Shown here piece by piece: positions 1 through 10,960 of a DNA stretch of 64,000 nt; the stretch's first letter is position 1, and every line of letters starts with the position of its first letter. Source of the DNA: Anthoceros angustus. Lineage: Eukaryota; Streptophyta; Anthocerotopsida; Anthocerotales; Anthocerotaceae. The stretch lies in NCBI GenBank assembly GCA_010909165.1, contig MU008224.1, positions 113,098 through 177,097 of the forward strand, written 5' to 3'. The notes beneath the pieces are model-generated. The model made no database searches. It was not told where the DNA came from and saw only the letters and a list, made by a program, of their open reading frames with translations. The position numbers were made by a program, and so were the translations under genes.

Positions 1-2320
1 GAAAGTTGGGGTTTCGGAGGACGCCAAGGTGTAAGGGCTTCAGGAGGAGAGCAAGGACAAGGACCTTGGTGTGGAGAGCAGGAGCAAATCGCTGAGCAGG
101 AGAAACGCCTGCAGGGGTAGGAGGCTGGCAAGTGCTGCAGAAATTGCAGGAGAAGCATCTCTTTTCTTCAATTTCGTGCAAGTACTAACCAAGGAGGCCA
201 TGACTAAGCCTACCATGACCAAGGGCAAGGAGGTGGCTGCCAAGGATGGGGCGTCCACCAAGGGAGGTGGCGCAGGAGAGGAAAAGAAGTCTAAGGCAGG
301 AGGTGCAGACTCCGGAAAGTGGAAATTTGACATGCCACTATTTACGTGCTATGCAGGCCAATTGTCCTCCAGGGACCTTTCATACTTTTGGCCTTGGGCA
401 GCAGAAGAAAACATCCAGCTAGAGTGGGTGTATGGGAGGCATTGGTCTTACACCAACCTTGAGTTGATTGAGGAATGTTTTGCTAACTTGCAACAGACGG
501 AAGAGGAATTGGCTGCCTTGCCGGATGGGAATGCACGGACGGATCCGCGATGGTGGATCGTCAGGAGCATACGACAAGTATATGGCAGGCCAGACAGCGA
601 GGATAGCGGGATCACATTGATGGAAGGAACGAGTGGAGGCAAGCGTGCATCAATAGCGGACCTTCCCAAGGGAGCCCTCACACTCATGCAGGGGAGGATG
701 AAGGCTAAAACCAAGAACGGTTGGCGGACGGACCAGATATTGGAGCCCAAGTGGAGATTGTTCACAAAGATTATTTTGGGCTTGGTAAGCAATCCGAGAG
801 TGTCGTACTTCAGCACCACCTTCCTCCATTTTTTGTGGAAGATTACTCAAGGAGCGAAGCTGGATTGGGGACTAATCATGTATGAAGCTTACATCTACCA
901 CCGGGAGAAGTTGCTGAAGCCCAACGCGTCGGATGAAGATAGTCCACGGCCATGCTATCTTAGCACCTGTCTAGTACATCTTTGGGAAGTAGAGGGGCTG
1001 CTTACAAGTAAGGAGTTGGATGATTCCAAGCACCCCTTTAACGTTGTACATCTACAGCCAGGGAAGGGACATGGATTGCTTGGCGCGTTGCAGATGAAGG
1101 AGGTACCGGCAGCACCACCTGGGACATTGTTGCTGGAAGGAATCCCTCCAAAAGATAGGCCAGAGGATGCGCAAGAGGACCTGCAAGGAGAAGTTGTAGG
1201 GGGATTTGAAGTTTGGACATTGTACATCTTCCAACAATAATGTGTGGCTGTAGATGTACAATGTTGAAGGGGTGCTTGGAATCATCCAATTCCTTGCTTG
1301 TGAGCAGCCCCTCTACTTCCCATAGGTGTACCTGATAAGTGCTGAGATAGCACGGCCGCAGACTCCCTTCATCTGATGCGTTAGGCTTCAGCAGCTTCTC
1401 CCGGTGGTAGGTGTAAGCTTCACATGATTAATCCCCAATCCGGCTTTGCTCTGAGTTATCTTCCACAAAAAATGCAGGAAGGTGGTGCTGAAGTATGATA
1501 CCCTCTGATTGCTTACCAAGCCTAAGAGAATCTTCGTGAACAATCTCCACTTGGACTCCATTTGGTCCGTCCGCCAATCATTCTTGGTCTTGACCTTCAT
1601 TCCCCCCTGCATGAGTGTGAGGGCTCCCTTGGGAAGGTCTGCTGTTGATGCTCGTTTTCCTCCACTCGTCTCTTCCATCAAGGTGATCCCACTATCCTCA
1701 TGCACGCCATGCTATCTTAGCACTCTAGTGGATGTTCTCCTTCATCCGATCGTGGATCCGTCCGTGCGTTCGTGTTCGGCAAGACAGTCAATTCTTCCCC
1801 ATTTGTTGCAGGTTAGCAAAACATTCTTCAATTAATTCAAGGTTGGTGTAAGACCAGTACCTCCCATACACCCACTCTAGCTGGATGTTCTCCCTTCGCC
1901 AATGCCTAAAGTCCAAGGTCTGGAGGATGAAGGAGGTACCGCAGCACCACAGGACATTGTACATCTTCCAACAATAATGTGTGGCATGTCAAATTTCCAC
2001 TTCCCGAGTCTGCACCTCCTGCCTTAGACTTTAATTCGTCCCTGCGCCACCTCCCTTGGTGGACGCCCCATCCTTGGTAGCCACCTCCTTGCCCTTGGTC
2101 GTGGTAGGTTTAGTCATGGCTTCCTTGGTGAGCTCCTGCACGAAATTGAGGAAAAGGTGTGCTTCGCCTGCAATTCCTACATCACCTGCCAGTTTCCTAC
2201 CCCAGTAGGCGTTTTTCCTTCTCAACGATTTGCTCCTGCTCACCACGCCTAGGACCTTGTCCTTGCTCTCAACCACTTGGCCCTTACATCTTGGCGTCTT
2301 CAAACCCCAACTTCTCCTGT
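1..2320. repeat. Imperfect large inverted repeat of a transposon-type ORF
   Basis: The left arm (about 1-1240) reappears reverse-complemented and rearranged in about 1225-2320. For example, 955-1060 matches the complement of about 1235-1350, and the first 70 bases match the complement of about 2250-2320. The centre is near 1235. The right arm has small indels and a scrambled block around 1690-1960, so only the left arm keeps a long reading frame. Two oppositely oriented copies meeting tail to tail is the simplest reading; a foldback element is possible. Confidence 0.7.
71..1240 (+). CDS. Transposon-type ORF, putative plant transposon protein-like
   Basis: The open frame encodes up to 389 residues. 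The first in-frame ATG is at 200; the frame is open from 35 and related copies continue further 5', so the true start may lie outside the window. The N-terminal part is Lys/Gly/Ala-rich and low complexity. The middle and C-terminal parts look globular, with a segment around residues 225-290 containing FLHFLWKITQGAKLDWG and later CLVHLWEVEGLL. The same arrangement recurs in the broken copy at 13.7-14.7 kb (FTFLHEVVKGTRIDWG, then FLVHLYA), so this is a repeat family. The style resembles the putative plant transposon protein domain found in gag-like retroelement ORFs, which is inference by eye. No catalytic motif is seen, and it is unlikely to be a host gene. Confidence 0.45.
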   Translation: MESRSKSLSRRNACRGRRLASAAEIAGEASLFFNFVQVLTKEAMTKPTMTKGKEVAAKDGASTKGGGAGEEKKSKAGGADSGKWKFDMPLFTCYAGQLSSRDLSYFWPWAAEENIQLEWVYGRHWSYTNLELIEECFANLQQTEEELAALPDGNARTDPRWWIVRSIRQVYGRPDSEDSGITLMEGTSGGKRASIADLPKGALTLMQGRMKAKTKNGWRTDQILEPKWRLFTKIILGLVSNPRVSYFSTTFLHFLWKITQGAKLDWGLIMYEAYIYHREKLLKPNASDEDSPRPCYLSTCLVHLWEVEGLLTSKELDDSKHPFNVVHLQPGKGHGLLGALQMKEVPAAPPGTLLLEGIPPKDRPEDAQEDLQGEVVGGFEVWTLYIFQQ

Positions 2321-2531
2321 TGTGAGTTGCAAGAGAAAGCTCACAACAATTGCACAACAGACTCTTATACTTGCCACAGCAATTTGGGAGCTCTCCTCTC
2401 GCGATTTCCTTGCAATCCTGCCATGCTCCACCCTCCTGGGCACCCTCACGAGCTTGGCAAGTGTTGGGTTGCGCCCCAACCTTCTTCTCCCTTCTCCTCT
2501 TCTCTTTTTCTTCTGCACTTCCCCTTGGCAC
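2031..2531 (-). pseudogene. N-terminal fragment of the transposon-type ORF, tandem copy A
   Basis: This minus-strand frame (166 codons) carries the family's N-terminal stretch: the RSKSLRRKNA, LFLNFVQELTKEAMTKPT and KGGGAG motifs also seen at 71-300. It extends the family upstream with a basic segment (EEKEKRRREKK) and a Cys-containing segment (NCCGKYKSLLCNCC). It breaks off at about 2031, where the inverted-repeat arm begins. It is a fragment, not a gene. Confidence 0.5.
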
Positions 2532-3382
2532 CTGGCGGATTTCCGCCTCCTTGTTGAGCTCACGCCCTCCTTCTCCTTCTCAACACGGGCATGTGTACGG
2601 TGCGATGCTGTGTAGGAGCCTTAAGAAGCTCGCGATGTGGCGGCGCCTTCCTGCAGTGAGGCCGTCTCCTTGAGTTTCTGAGATGTGGCCTTCTGCAGAC
2701 ACCTGCAGCCACTTTTATAGATCACCCAAGGTTAGAAAAAGTAACTACCATTCTATCCTACCCTTGGATTTGTGCCACGTGGCACCTATCCCAACATAGA
2801 TGTTAGTTTCCTAATTCCCTTATACTAAAATACCATTTCCCCTATTTTCCTAATTTCTATTTACTGAAATTAGCCTCTAATTTCCTAATTACCTATTTTG
2901 GCCTATTTATCTAGTCCACTAAAAGACCCTATATATAGCAAGCCTATCTTGCCTAAGACATAGGCTACCTTCCTTAGCAATCTCACTTGCTTTGGACCTG
3001 TTTCAAAACAAACTCACTTAAGCTAGTTGCCCAAACTTTTGCCTTCCACATATTGTCTCGAGTATTCCCCTTGCTTTATATAGTTGCCCATGCCCTGTAT
3101 GAATCATGGTGCAGGTGGACACTTTCGTCGCCAATGGATTCCAATGCAGCAGATTGCTAAATACCATCAAGCATTTCCTTTCTCACAGGAGCAAATGTAT
3201 GCTGTAACGAAGTACTTAATTTACTTCCAGTCTACTCACATGAAGCAAAACGCAAGTTCTGCCTAGTACAAGGTCAAAGCTAGTGACTACCTTCCTCCAT
3301 TGCTCTGGCGAATAGTTGTGGTGCGCATACCCTAGACTGGGATGCATGTCTGGGGTTGAATTTTTCTTGTACACTGGGTTGA

Positions 3383-3505
3383 CACATACATACATACATA
3401 TATACATACATACATACATACATACATACATACATACATACATACATACATACATACATACATACATACATACATACATACATACATACATACATACATA
3501 CACAT
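3383..3505. repeat. (CATA)n microsatellite, unit A
   Basis: This is about 120 bp of the tetranucleotide CATA, with one TATA interruption near the left end. It produces spurious open frames of repeating IHTY (plus strand) and MYVC (minus strand). Confidence 0.95.
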
Positions 3506-3563
3506 GGTATGTATGTATGTGATAAAGCATCACTTATCTTGCCATATGACATATTGCGTGGCT

Positions 3564-4079
3564 TCAATTTTGTTTTTGTCTGCACCTCCGCCTTAGACTT
3601 TTAATTCGTCCTGCGCCACCTCCCTTGGTGGACGCCCCATCCTTGGTAGCCACCTCCTTGCCCTTGGTCGTGGTAGGTTTAGTCATGGCTTCCTTGGTGA
3701 GCTCAGAAATTGAGGAAAAGGTGTGCACCGCAATTCCTACATCACCGCCCACCCGTGGCGTTTTCCTTCTCAACGATTTGCTCCTGCTCACCACGCCTAG
3801 GACCTTGTCCTTGCTCTCAACCACTTGGCCCTTACATCTTGGCGTCTTCAAACCCCAACTTCTCCTGTTGTGAGTTGCAAGAGAAAGCTCACAACAATTG
3901 CACAACAGACTCTTATACTTGCCACAGCAATTTGGGAGCTCTCCTCGCGATTTCCTTGCAATCCTGCCATGCTCCACCCTCCTGGGCACCCTCACGAGCT
4001 TGGCGCCCCAACCTTCTTCTCCTTCTCTTTTCTTCTGCACTTCCTTGGCACCGGATTTCCGCCTCCTTGTTGAGCCCAC
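3564..4079 (-). pseudogene. N-terminal fragment of the transposon-type ORF, tandem copy B
   Basis: This is the second tandem copy of the fragment at 2031-2531. It is colinear with it but carries several in-frame and out-of-frame small deletions, so its 171-codon frame partly differs. It shares the VESKDKVLGVVSRSKSLRRK and KEAMTKPTTTKGKEV motifs. Confidence 0.45.
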
Positions 4080-4887
4080 GCCCTCCTTCTCCTTCTCAAC
4101 ACGGGCGTGTGTATGGTGCGATGCTGTGTAGGGGCCTTAAGAAGCTCGCGATGTGGCGGCGCCTTCCTGCAGTGAGGCCATCTCCTTGAGTTTCTAAGAT
4201 GTGGCCTTCTGCAGACACCTGCAGCCACTTTTATAGATCACCCAAGGTTAGAAAAAGTAACTACCATTCTATCCTACCCTTGGATTTGTGCGACGTGGCA
4301 CCTTTCCCACCATTGATGTTAGTTTCCTAATTCCCTTCTACTAAAATATCATTTCCCCTATTTTCCTAATTTCTATTTACTGAAATTAGCCTCTAATTTC
4401 CTAATTACCTATTTTGGCCTATTTATCTAGTCCACTAAAAGACCCTATATATAGCAAGCCTATCTTGCCTAAGACATAGGCTACCTTCCTTAGCAATCTC
4501 ACTTGCTTTGGACCTGTTTCAAAACAAACTCACTTAAGCTAGTTGCCCAAACTTTTGCCTTCCACATATTGTCTCGAGTATTCCCCTTGCTTTATATAGT
4601 TGCCCATGCCCTGTATGAATCATGGTGCAGGTGGACACTTTCGTCGCCAATGGATTCCAATCGTGATTGCTAAATACCATCAAGCATTTCCTTTCTCACA
4701 GGAGCAAATGTATCTAAGCACTTAATTTACTTCCAGTCTACTCACATGAAGCAAAACGCAAGTTCTGCCTAGTACAAGGTCAAAGCTAGTGACTACCTTC
4801 CTCCATTGCTCTGGCGAATAGTTGTGGTGCGCATACCCTAGACTGGGATGCATGTCTGGGGTTGAATTTTTCTTGTACACTGGGTTG

Positions 4888-5007
4888 ACACATACATACA
4901 TACATATATACATACATACATACATACATACATACATACATACATACATACATACATACATACATACATACATACATACATACATACATACATACATACA
5001 TACACAT
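4888..5007. repeat. (CATA)n microsatellite, unit B
   Basis: This second copy of the CATA tract lies at the equivalent place in duplication unit B, with the same TATATA interruption at its left end. Confidence 0.95.
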
Positions 5008-5080
5008 GGTATGTATGTATGTGATAAAGCATCACTTATCTTGCCAGCCAACCAGCATATTGCGTGGCTTCAATTTTTTG

Positions 5081-6170
5081 TTTTCTGATACCGTGCACTG
5101 ACGGGTTCTTAGATATTGGGCGGATGTTGACTTACCTTGCTGCCATGTTGCAGCCAATAAAAAGCCTCATGTCCTGTTATGCATTCTCTTTGCAACACCT
5201 AGTTCTTGGGATCTGCACCTTCATGATAGCTCATCTTAATTTTTGCTCTCCTTATACCCACAGCAGCTTAGTAGCCCTCCAGTCTAATCTAGCATTCTTG
5301 CCGGCTCCCTCTCCTCCTGATCCCTCAGCCTGATCCGGACCCCTAGCTTGGGACTCTTTGTTACTTTGGTGTTCTTAGGAAGATTGCCAACTTGGTGGCC
5401 TACATGGCTCAGCAAGTGAGTTTGCTCACCATTCAGACCTTCGCAATTTTTCTGTGCGGCTGATCTGCTGGTTGCTCATGTGCTCTTGTTCCAATTTGTT
5501 GTGCTGGATTTTTCCTTTGCTGGCAAGTACTTGCTTGCTGAGCGCTGGTTTTCCTTTGATTGCAACTAGTAATGTGTCTGCAAATACGGTGTGTAGTAGG
5601 GTTTGGTTTTCACTGCTGCTCAGGTGCCATGGATCCACCATTCCGGCCAGAAATCCATGCCAAGGAGGTCCCTTTTTGGAGCTGATGAAGGGGGGACGAA
5701 GGAGTTGCCCCACCAGCAGCTGGCCTTGCGTTTTTATAGCAGTCTAGGACGTCTACAGGCTTGGTGTGCTTGGGATGTTCCTGGAGTTTCCTTGCTGCTG
5801 ATTTTTTGTCTCATCACATGAGGTCTGTAGGTCATGGTGTGAGTTTCATGTTTCTTAAACAGCATGATTGTGTACACTCCACACTTGCTTTGGATGATGG
5901 CATTTGTGGTATAATGTTCCGTGGATGAACTCATGCTCTATACATACAGCGTGCTCTTTTGCAGGCTTTTTTGGTGACTTCCAAAGATAGTGGTTGCCAT
6001 CCTAGCTAGCTACTTGCTGGTCTTTATCCTGTTGATTTCACATACAATGTGTTTCATTTGCCCATCCACGATCCGTTGCAACTAATAACCCCTAATCTCG
6101 GGCACCATAAAAAATTTGAGCTGATTCCAGCGAGTCATGCAAGTCCTCAAAGGAGGCAATTGGCAAGTTG
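5081..6170. other. Intergenic, no gene recognised
   Basis: Mixed-composition DNA with only short frames on either strand (up to 97 codons) and no recognisable motif. The end of duplication unit B forms its left border and a large microsatellite its right border. Confidence 0.5.
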
Positions 6171-6174
6171 GCTT

Positions 6175-6850
6175 ATATATACATACATACATACATATAG
6201 TATATATACATACATATATATATATACATATATACATACATATTCATATATACCTCTATATATTTATATACATACATATAATATATATATACATACAAGA
6301 TACATACATATATACATACAAAATATATATATAGACATAGACATACATAAATATATATACACTATATATATATATATACATATATACATATATATATATA
6401 TATACATACATACACATATATACATATATATATATACATACATATACATACATACATATACACACATATATACACACACATATACATATATATATATACA
6501 TACATATATATACACACATATATATACATACATACACATACATATATATATATACATACATATATATATATATATACATATATACACATACGCACACATA
6601 CATATACATACACATACATACACATACATACACACACATACACAATGGCACACACAGAGACAGAGGGCGCACACACAAGCTCTAGTTCACTCCCCCTTAC
6701 TTTTAGACACACATACACATACATACATCTATACATACACACATACATCCATACATACACATACATACATCCAGATATACATATATCCATACATATATAC
6801 ATATATACATATATATATATATATACACATATAAATATATACATAAATAA
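6175..6850. repeat. Large compound TA/CA microsatellite
   Basis: About 675 bp of interleaved CATA, TATA and CACA words. Only about 6644-6712 contains ordinary sequence (a GGCACACACAGAGACAGAGG-type patch). The long Tyr/Ile/His and Met/Tyr/Val/Cys frames here are simple-repeat artefacts. Confidence 0.95.
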
Positions 6851-6854
6851 ATAA

Positions 6855-8015
6855 AAAATTTAGACAGTAAAGAGGAACGAAAGACTTTTCAACTGCCCAG
6901 GCTTGAACTTCAGACAGGACCTTTGAAAAGGGGATTCAAGAAGCCGCACGCATGCTATCTCTGACTGGAAAAAAAAACCGGCATAAGCACTACCGATCCC
7001 TCGGCTGACTGGCACGAAATCCTCAATTATCCTTCGTAGACAGATTTCAGCCTTTCAAGTGGCTTTGCACGGGTAACAAAGGAAATCCTCCACTAGGTGA
7101 GGCTCTTGCAGGAAAACTTTGGTTTATCTGCAATATCAGAAACATGAAAACTTCGTGTTCAGCAGAGAACACAACCTCCCCGAAATGGAAACTTGGCTAC
7201 ACAAGGACGAACCCCGTGATCTATGTGCATGGAGAAAACAATGCCACCAAGCATTACCTCTGCTCGAGTACCTTTCTAGCATCTCTTGGCTTACTCTTTC
7301 GAGAAGTGCAGTGCTGCCTCACACGATACACATGTAGCAGTTCCTCACAAAGCTCCTCGGAGCTTCGTTGATCCGCTGCACAATTGGGAGACTCATTCTG
7401 GTTACAAGGCTCTGCCAATTTGGACGTCTAACTCACAGCTTGTCAATCCATCGGAGATGCGTCTAATACGATCGCTGGTCAACATAGGGTTGAGAATTCC
7501 AATACAAGAACAAAGAACAAGCACAGGAAGACATCCAGATAACGCATACACAGGCACATTTCTCTATCCAAGAAAAACGGTGTTCAGTGTCAGGGTTAGA
7601 CTTCATTACATGAATATCATACAGCACAGGTTTCACTGAGCAGAAAAACGTCTGTGGAACTATCTGAAGGACTACAACGTGCTTCATCAGAGCTGCACCC
7701 ACCATTTTCCAAACCTCTAAGAGGCACATCCTACAACATGGGAAGCACTCTTCTCGGACAACTGTTTCAGTACCTGAGGAACCTGGATTTAAATGCGACT
7801 GCATAGGATTGTGTAGCACTAAGCCAGCTCAGATCTGGTAAAATTGTCGAAGAAATATAGCCGCTTCTCTCACAAAGATGTAATCAGCACCCTTCCGTGG
7901 ATCTCTCAACCATAGAAAGATTGTAACACCTACCCAGAGCCACCACAACCCGTAGCAAAATGGATGGATCTCTATCCGGCTGTGCAAGAGAGTTCGTGGT
8001 CGAAAATATAAGAAA
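6855..8015. other. Region 3' of SPF30, no gene recognised
   Basis: Unique, non-repetitive DNA with only short frames. It lies downstream of the minus-strand SPF30 gene, so part of it should be that gene's 3' UTR. No convincing splice-site chain or protein motif is visible. Confidence 0.45.
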
Positions 8016-8897
8016 TTATTGCCAGTCTTCGACACCTATTTTCATGTGCAGGTGCTTTTCCCGTTTTTGAAACTCAGTGATTCCCTTGCCGCTACCAGTC
8101 ACTCCGACCTTGCCCTTGGGGTCATCCGGGGACTTGAATATGCTCTCCCTCTTTCTGCCCGTGAAAAAACCAATCTTCTTAGACTTGCCTTTAGCAGTTT
8201 GAAACTGATGCCAAGCATTCTGGCGCTTATTCTGCGTTAACTCCATCTGCTCTATCCTCTGCTTGGACTTGAAAGCATGAATCTTCTTCCTCTTGGCAGC
8301 CTTCACCTCCTCAGAATCCTCGGGCAGAACGCGCAATTTAGGAGGCAAGTCCCTGGGCATAATCTCCATATCAGCAGCGTGAGCGATTTTGCGCTTGATG
8401 GCTTGCCGGGTGGCCTCCGCTTCTCTTTCAGCGTCCACCAAAGTATCGGTTTCGCCATTGCCCTCATCTTCCGCCACTTTCAACTCCCTCACTTGGGAGG
8501 CATCCACTTCCTCGCTGTTGCCCCATACATCATACAACACCCTGTAGCCACTCTCCGTCACCGCCTCCACAGTGGCGTTGTACCACTCGCCGTCCTCGCT
8601 CCACCGTGCCTGCACCTTCTCCCCTGGCGATAGCACCTTCTGCAACGCACCGCCTGCGTAGCGCTGGTGAGAGCCCGGCACTTCCTCGTCGGGCCCCTCC
8701 CCGCCTTGCCGGGTGGAGGAATGAAGTAAATCCCGCGTGAGCTCTATCATCTCCTCCAGCTCCTTGGCCATTTCCTTGTACTCGCCATTTTCAGGATCCT
8801 CGTGGAGGATCTCTTTCACTTGGTCCAGCTGCGCTTGGAACGTGTCCAGATTGGCCTGCAACTCCTCCACGCTTTGTAGCATTCCATCCCGACTCAT
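8016..8897 (-). CDS. SPF30: Survival-of-motor-neuron-related splicing factor 30 (SPF30/SMNDC1)
   Basis: The product is 293 residues from ATG 8897 to TAA 8016. The frame continues 20 codons further upstream, but the MSRDGMLQSVEELQ start fits the family, whose N-terminus is a short helical segment. Residues about 1-50 are helical (LDTFQAQLDQVKEIL). A Tudor domain follows at about residues 85-140 (GEKVQARWSEDGEW, YNATVE, YRVLYDVWGNSEEV), with the aromatic residues that bind symmetric dimethyl-arginine on Sm proteins. The C-terminal half is basic, including KRKKIHAFKSKQRIEQ and the family-typical GRKRESIFKSPDDPKGKVG. SPF30 is a nuclear U2/tri-snRNP assembly factor. The gene is a single exon here with length near the family norm, whereas plant orthologues I know of are split, so a retrocopy origin is possible. 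The frame is intact. Confidence 0.93.
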   Translation of the reverse strand: MSRDGMLQSVEELQANLDTFQAQLDQVKEILHEDPENGEYKEMAKELEEMIELTRDLLHSSTRQGGEGPDEEVPGSHQRYAGGALQKVLSPGEKVQARWSEDGEWYNATVEAVTESGYRVLYDVWGNSEEVDASQVRELKVAEDEGNGETDTLVDAEREAEATRQAIKRKIAHAADMEIMPRDLPPKLRVLPEDSEEVKAAKRKKIHAFKSKQRIEQMELTQNKRQNAWHQFQTAKGKSKKIGFFTGRKRESIFKSPDDPKGKVGVTGSGKGITEFQKREKHLHMKIGVEDWQ

Positions 8898-9017
8898 CTT
8901 CGCTACCCGCACAGAGGAGCCAACAGATTTGCACAGAGTCGACGAGATGGCTAGCACCCGGTGGACTGAGCCTAGGGTTCCGCCTTGCCAATGTCGAGGA
9001 CGAGGTATGGATCATGC

Positions 9018-9024
9018 ATTTATA
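9018..9024 (-). promoter_or_regulatory. TATA-like box upstream of SPF30
   Basis: On the minus strand this reads TATAAAT, about 120 bp upstream of the chosen SPF30 ATG. That spacing is plausible for a plant core promoter with a short 5' UTR. There is no further support. Confidence 0.3.
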
Positions 9025-9385
9025 AGCACACACACATATGTACCGGGGCGAACTTTAATAAATTAATTCGGTAGGTGCATACTACCTGCATACCTGTATG
9101 AAGGAAAGTGGAGATAGAGTAAACCCATCATAGGGATATGTTTTATTGAGGGGAAAAATAATAGGTCTGCTCCATACCGCTTTGTATGTTTTGCTTTGGT
9201 ATATGACTCGATAAATTTATCAAATTAAAGTCTTTAGCCAACGCCCCATAAGTCTCCAAGGCCAGCGAGATCAAGAGTGCATTCCCTTATACTTAGTAAC
9301 CTTGAAAGTCGACATTTTAGGAAAATGGTCCACAGCAAGGGGACTTGGCGCTGGTGCCTGGCGAAGCGGCCCAACGGCTGGATGG

Positions 9386-10712
9386 AAGCACGGCGCAGGA
9401 TGGTAGAAGCGCGGCAAGTGAGGTGGGCGCGGTCGTGGAGAATGCCGATTCCACTGAAGTGGAGAGGGTGGATGCTCATGGCGTGGAGCGGGAAGCGGCG
9501 AGAGAGGAGCAGGGTGCCGGAGGGGAGCAACTTCACACAGGAGCCCTCCTCTTCGGCAGCAGACTCCAAGTGGAGTAGGTGTCTCCAACAGGTGGGGAGC
9601 TAACACTACAGCTGTTTCCTGCAGGAGAGAATCCAAAGCTGTTAGAGGAGGGATCTGCCAGGGCCGTGACATCCGGAGGGAACGAGGAAATTGGCGTGAG
9701 TCCGGAGCAAGAGGACTTTGTCCAACTTGAGGAGCATGGTGGTGCTGCCCAAGAGGCCGACCGTGTGGCTGGGGAGAGAGATGGCATAGGTTTTGTGGAC
9801 CTTCTGATCGGTGGCAACGGACAACCCCCAACAACGTGGCAGGAGGGTGCCTGTGGAGGGGAGGAAACTCCTCCACTGGGAGTGGAGGCGGTCTCTTGGT
9901 GGGCCAGTTGCGGAGGAGGGCCAAGGCGCTATGATGGTGAGGAGGCGGTGAGGAGGAGGACACGGCGAGGCGAGGAGGCGGTGAGGAGGCGAGGCGAGAT
10001 GTGGAGATGGCGGATCTTTGAGGTGGAGGAAGACATGCCGACTACATTGCCACTACAGAATTGGTGTGGAGCACGGCGGGATGGTAGAAGCGCGGCAAGA
10101 GTGAGGTGGGCGCGGTCGTGGAGAATCTGGATTCCTTTGAAGTGGAGGGTGGATGCTCATGGCGTGGAGGCGGGAGGCGAGAGAGGAGGCGGTCTTGGGA
10201 GGAGCAACTTCACACAGGAGCCCTCCTCTCTTGGCGGACTCAAGTGGAGTAGGTGTCTCAGCAGGTGGGAGCTAACACTCGTTTCCTGGGAGAATCCAAG
10301 GCATTAGAGGAGGATCTGCCCGGGCGTGACATCCGGGAGGAGCGAGGAAATTGGCGTGAGTCTGGAGCAAGAGGACTTTGTCCAACTTGAGGGGCATGGT
10401 GGTGCTGCCCAAGAGGCCGACCGTGTGGCTGGCGAGGGAGATGGCATAGGTTTTGTGGACCTTCCGATCGGTGGCGGACAACCCCAACAACGTGGCGGGA
10501 GGTGCCTGTGGAGGAGGAAACTCCTCCAGGGAGTGGAGACTCTCAGTGGACGCTGCCAGTGAGGAGGGCCAAGGAGCCGCCTATGATGGTGAGGAGGCGG
10601 TGAGGAGGAGGACACGAGCGGGAGCGAGGATGGGGATAGCGCGGAGGCGATGTGGAGATGGCGGATGCCGAGGTGGAGGAAGACATGCCGACTACATTGC
10701 CACTACCAAATT
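9386..10712. repeat. Direct duplication of a GC-rich 650-680-bp unit
   Basis: Copy 1 (about 9386-10064) and copy 2 (about 10069-10712) are parallel. Both end in AGACATGCCGACTACATTGC. Copy 2 is shorter by many small deletions, several at CTG/CAG words: TGCCAGGGCC at 9656 corresponds to TGCCCGGGC at 10316, and ACTACAGCTGTTTCCTG at 9605 to ACTCGTTTCCTG at 10277. Both strands carry open frames because of the G/A-rich bias. The plus frame is acidic (GVSPEQEDFVQLEEHGGAAQ), but no known domain is seen, so it is probably a transposon fragment. Confidence 0.8.
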
Positions 10713-10960
10713 GGAGAATTGAGAGCACACGGCGGTAAGCCATTAGGCGATGTCATAGCCGTGTTGTGTGCTACATGGGCGTGGTGGAGTGTACATGGTA
10801 TGAGCGGTTATGCGATGGAGGGTGGGTTGAGAATGAGGAGGCGGACAAAGAGTCGTCCGATGAGGAAGGACGGGTGAGGAAGGCCTTCCACCAAGGTGTG
10901 TTGGAGCTAGTGTGCGCAAAAATGGAGTTGATGATGCCATGGTCGAGCCACGGCATGTAG

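Larger units (their letters stand above)
2017..5080. repeat. Direct tandem duplication of a 1.5-kb unit
   Basis: Unit A (about 2017-3580) and unit B (about 3581-5080) run in parallel. Each has a minus-strand ORF fragment, an AT-rich stretch with a TATATATAG box (about 2933 and 4445), a unique linker and a (CATA)n tract, ending at the same CTTCAATTTT sequence. Unit B is shorter through many small deletions. Where the units differ, CAG/CTG-containing words are usually involved: GCAGCAGATTGC at about 3147 reads CGTGATTGC at about 4661, and CCAGCCAACCAGCAT at 5044 corresponds to CCATATGACAT at 3542. Confidence 0.85.

Noticed and set aside
6049-6854. Long open frames of Tyr/Ile/His or Met/Tyr/Val/Cys repeats (also at 3.3-3.5, 4.8-5.05 and 50.7-51.2 kb)
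   Set aside because: They are translations of CATA/TATA microsatellites with no stop codon in some frames; all frames on both strands are equally open.
9271-9963. 230-codon Pro-rich minus-strand frame
   Set aside because: Low-complexity complement of a G/A-rich repeat. It is not kept as one frame in the duplicated copy.
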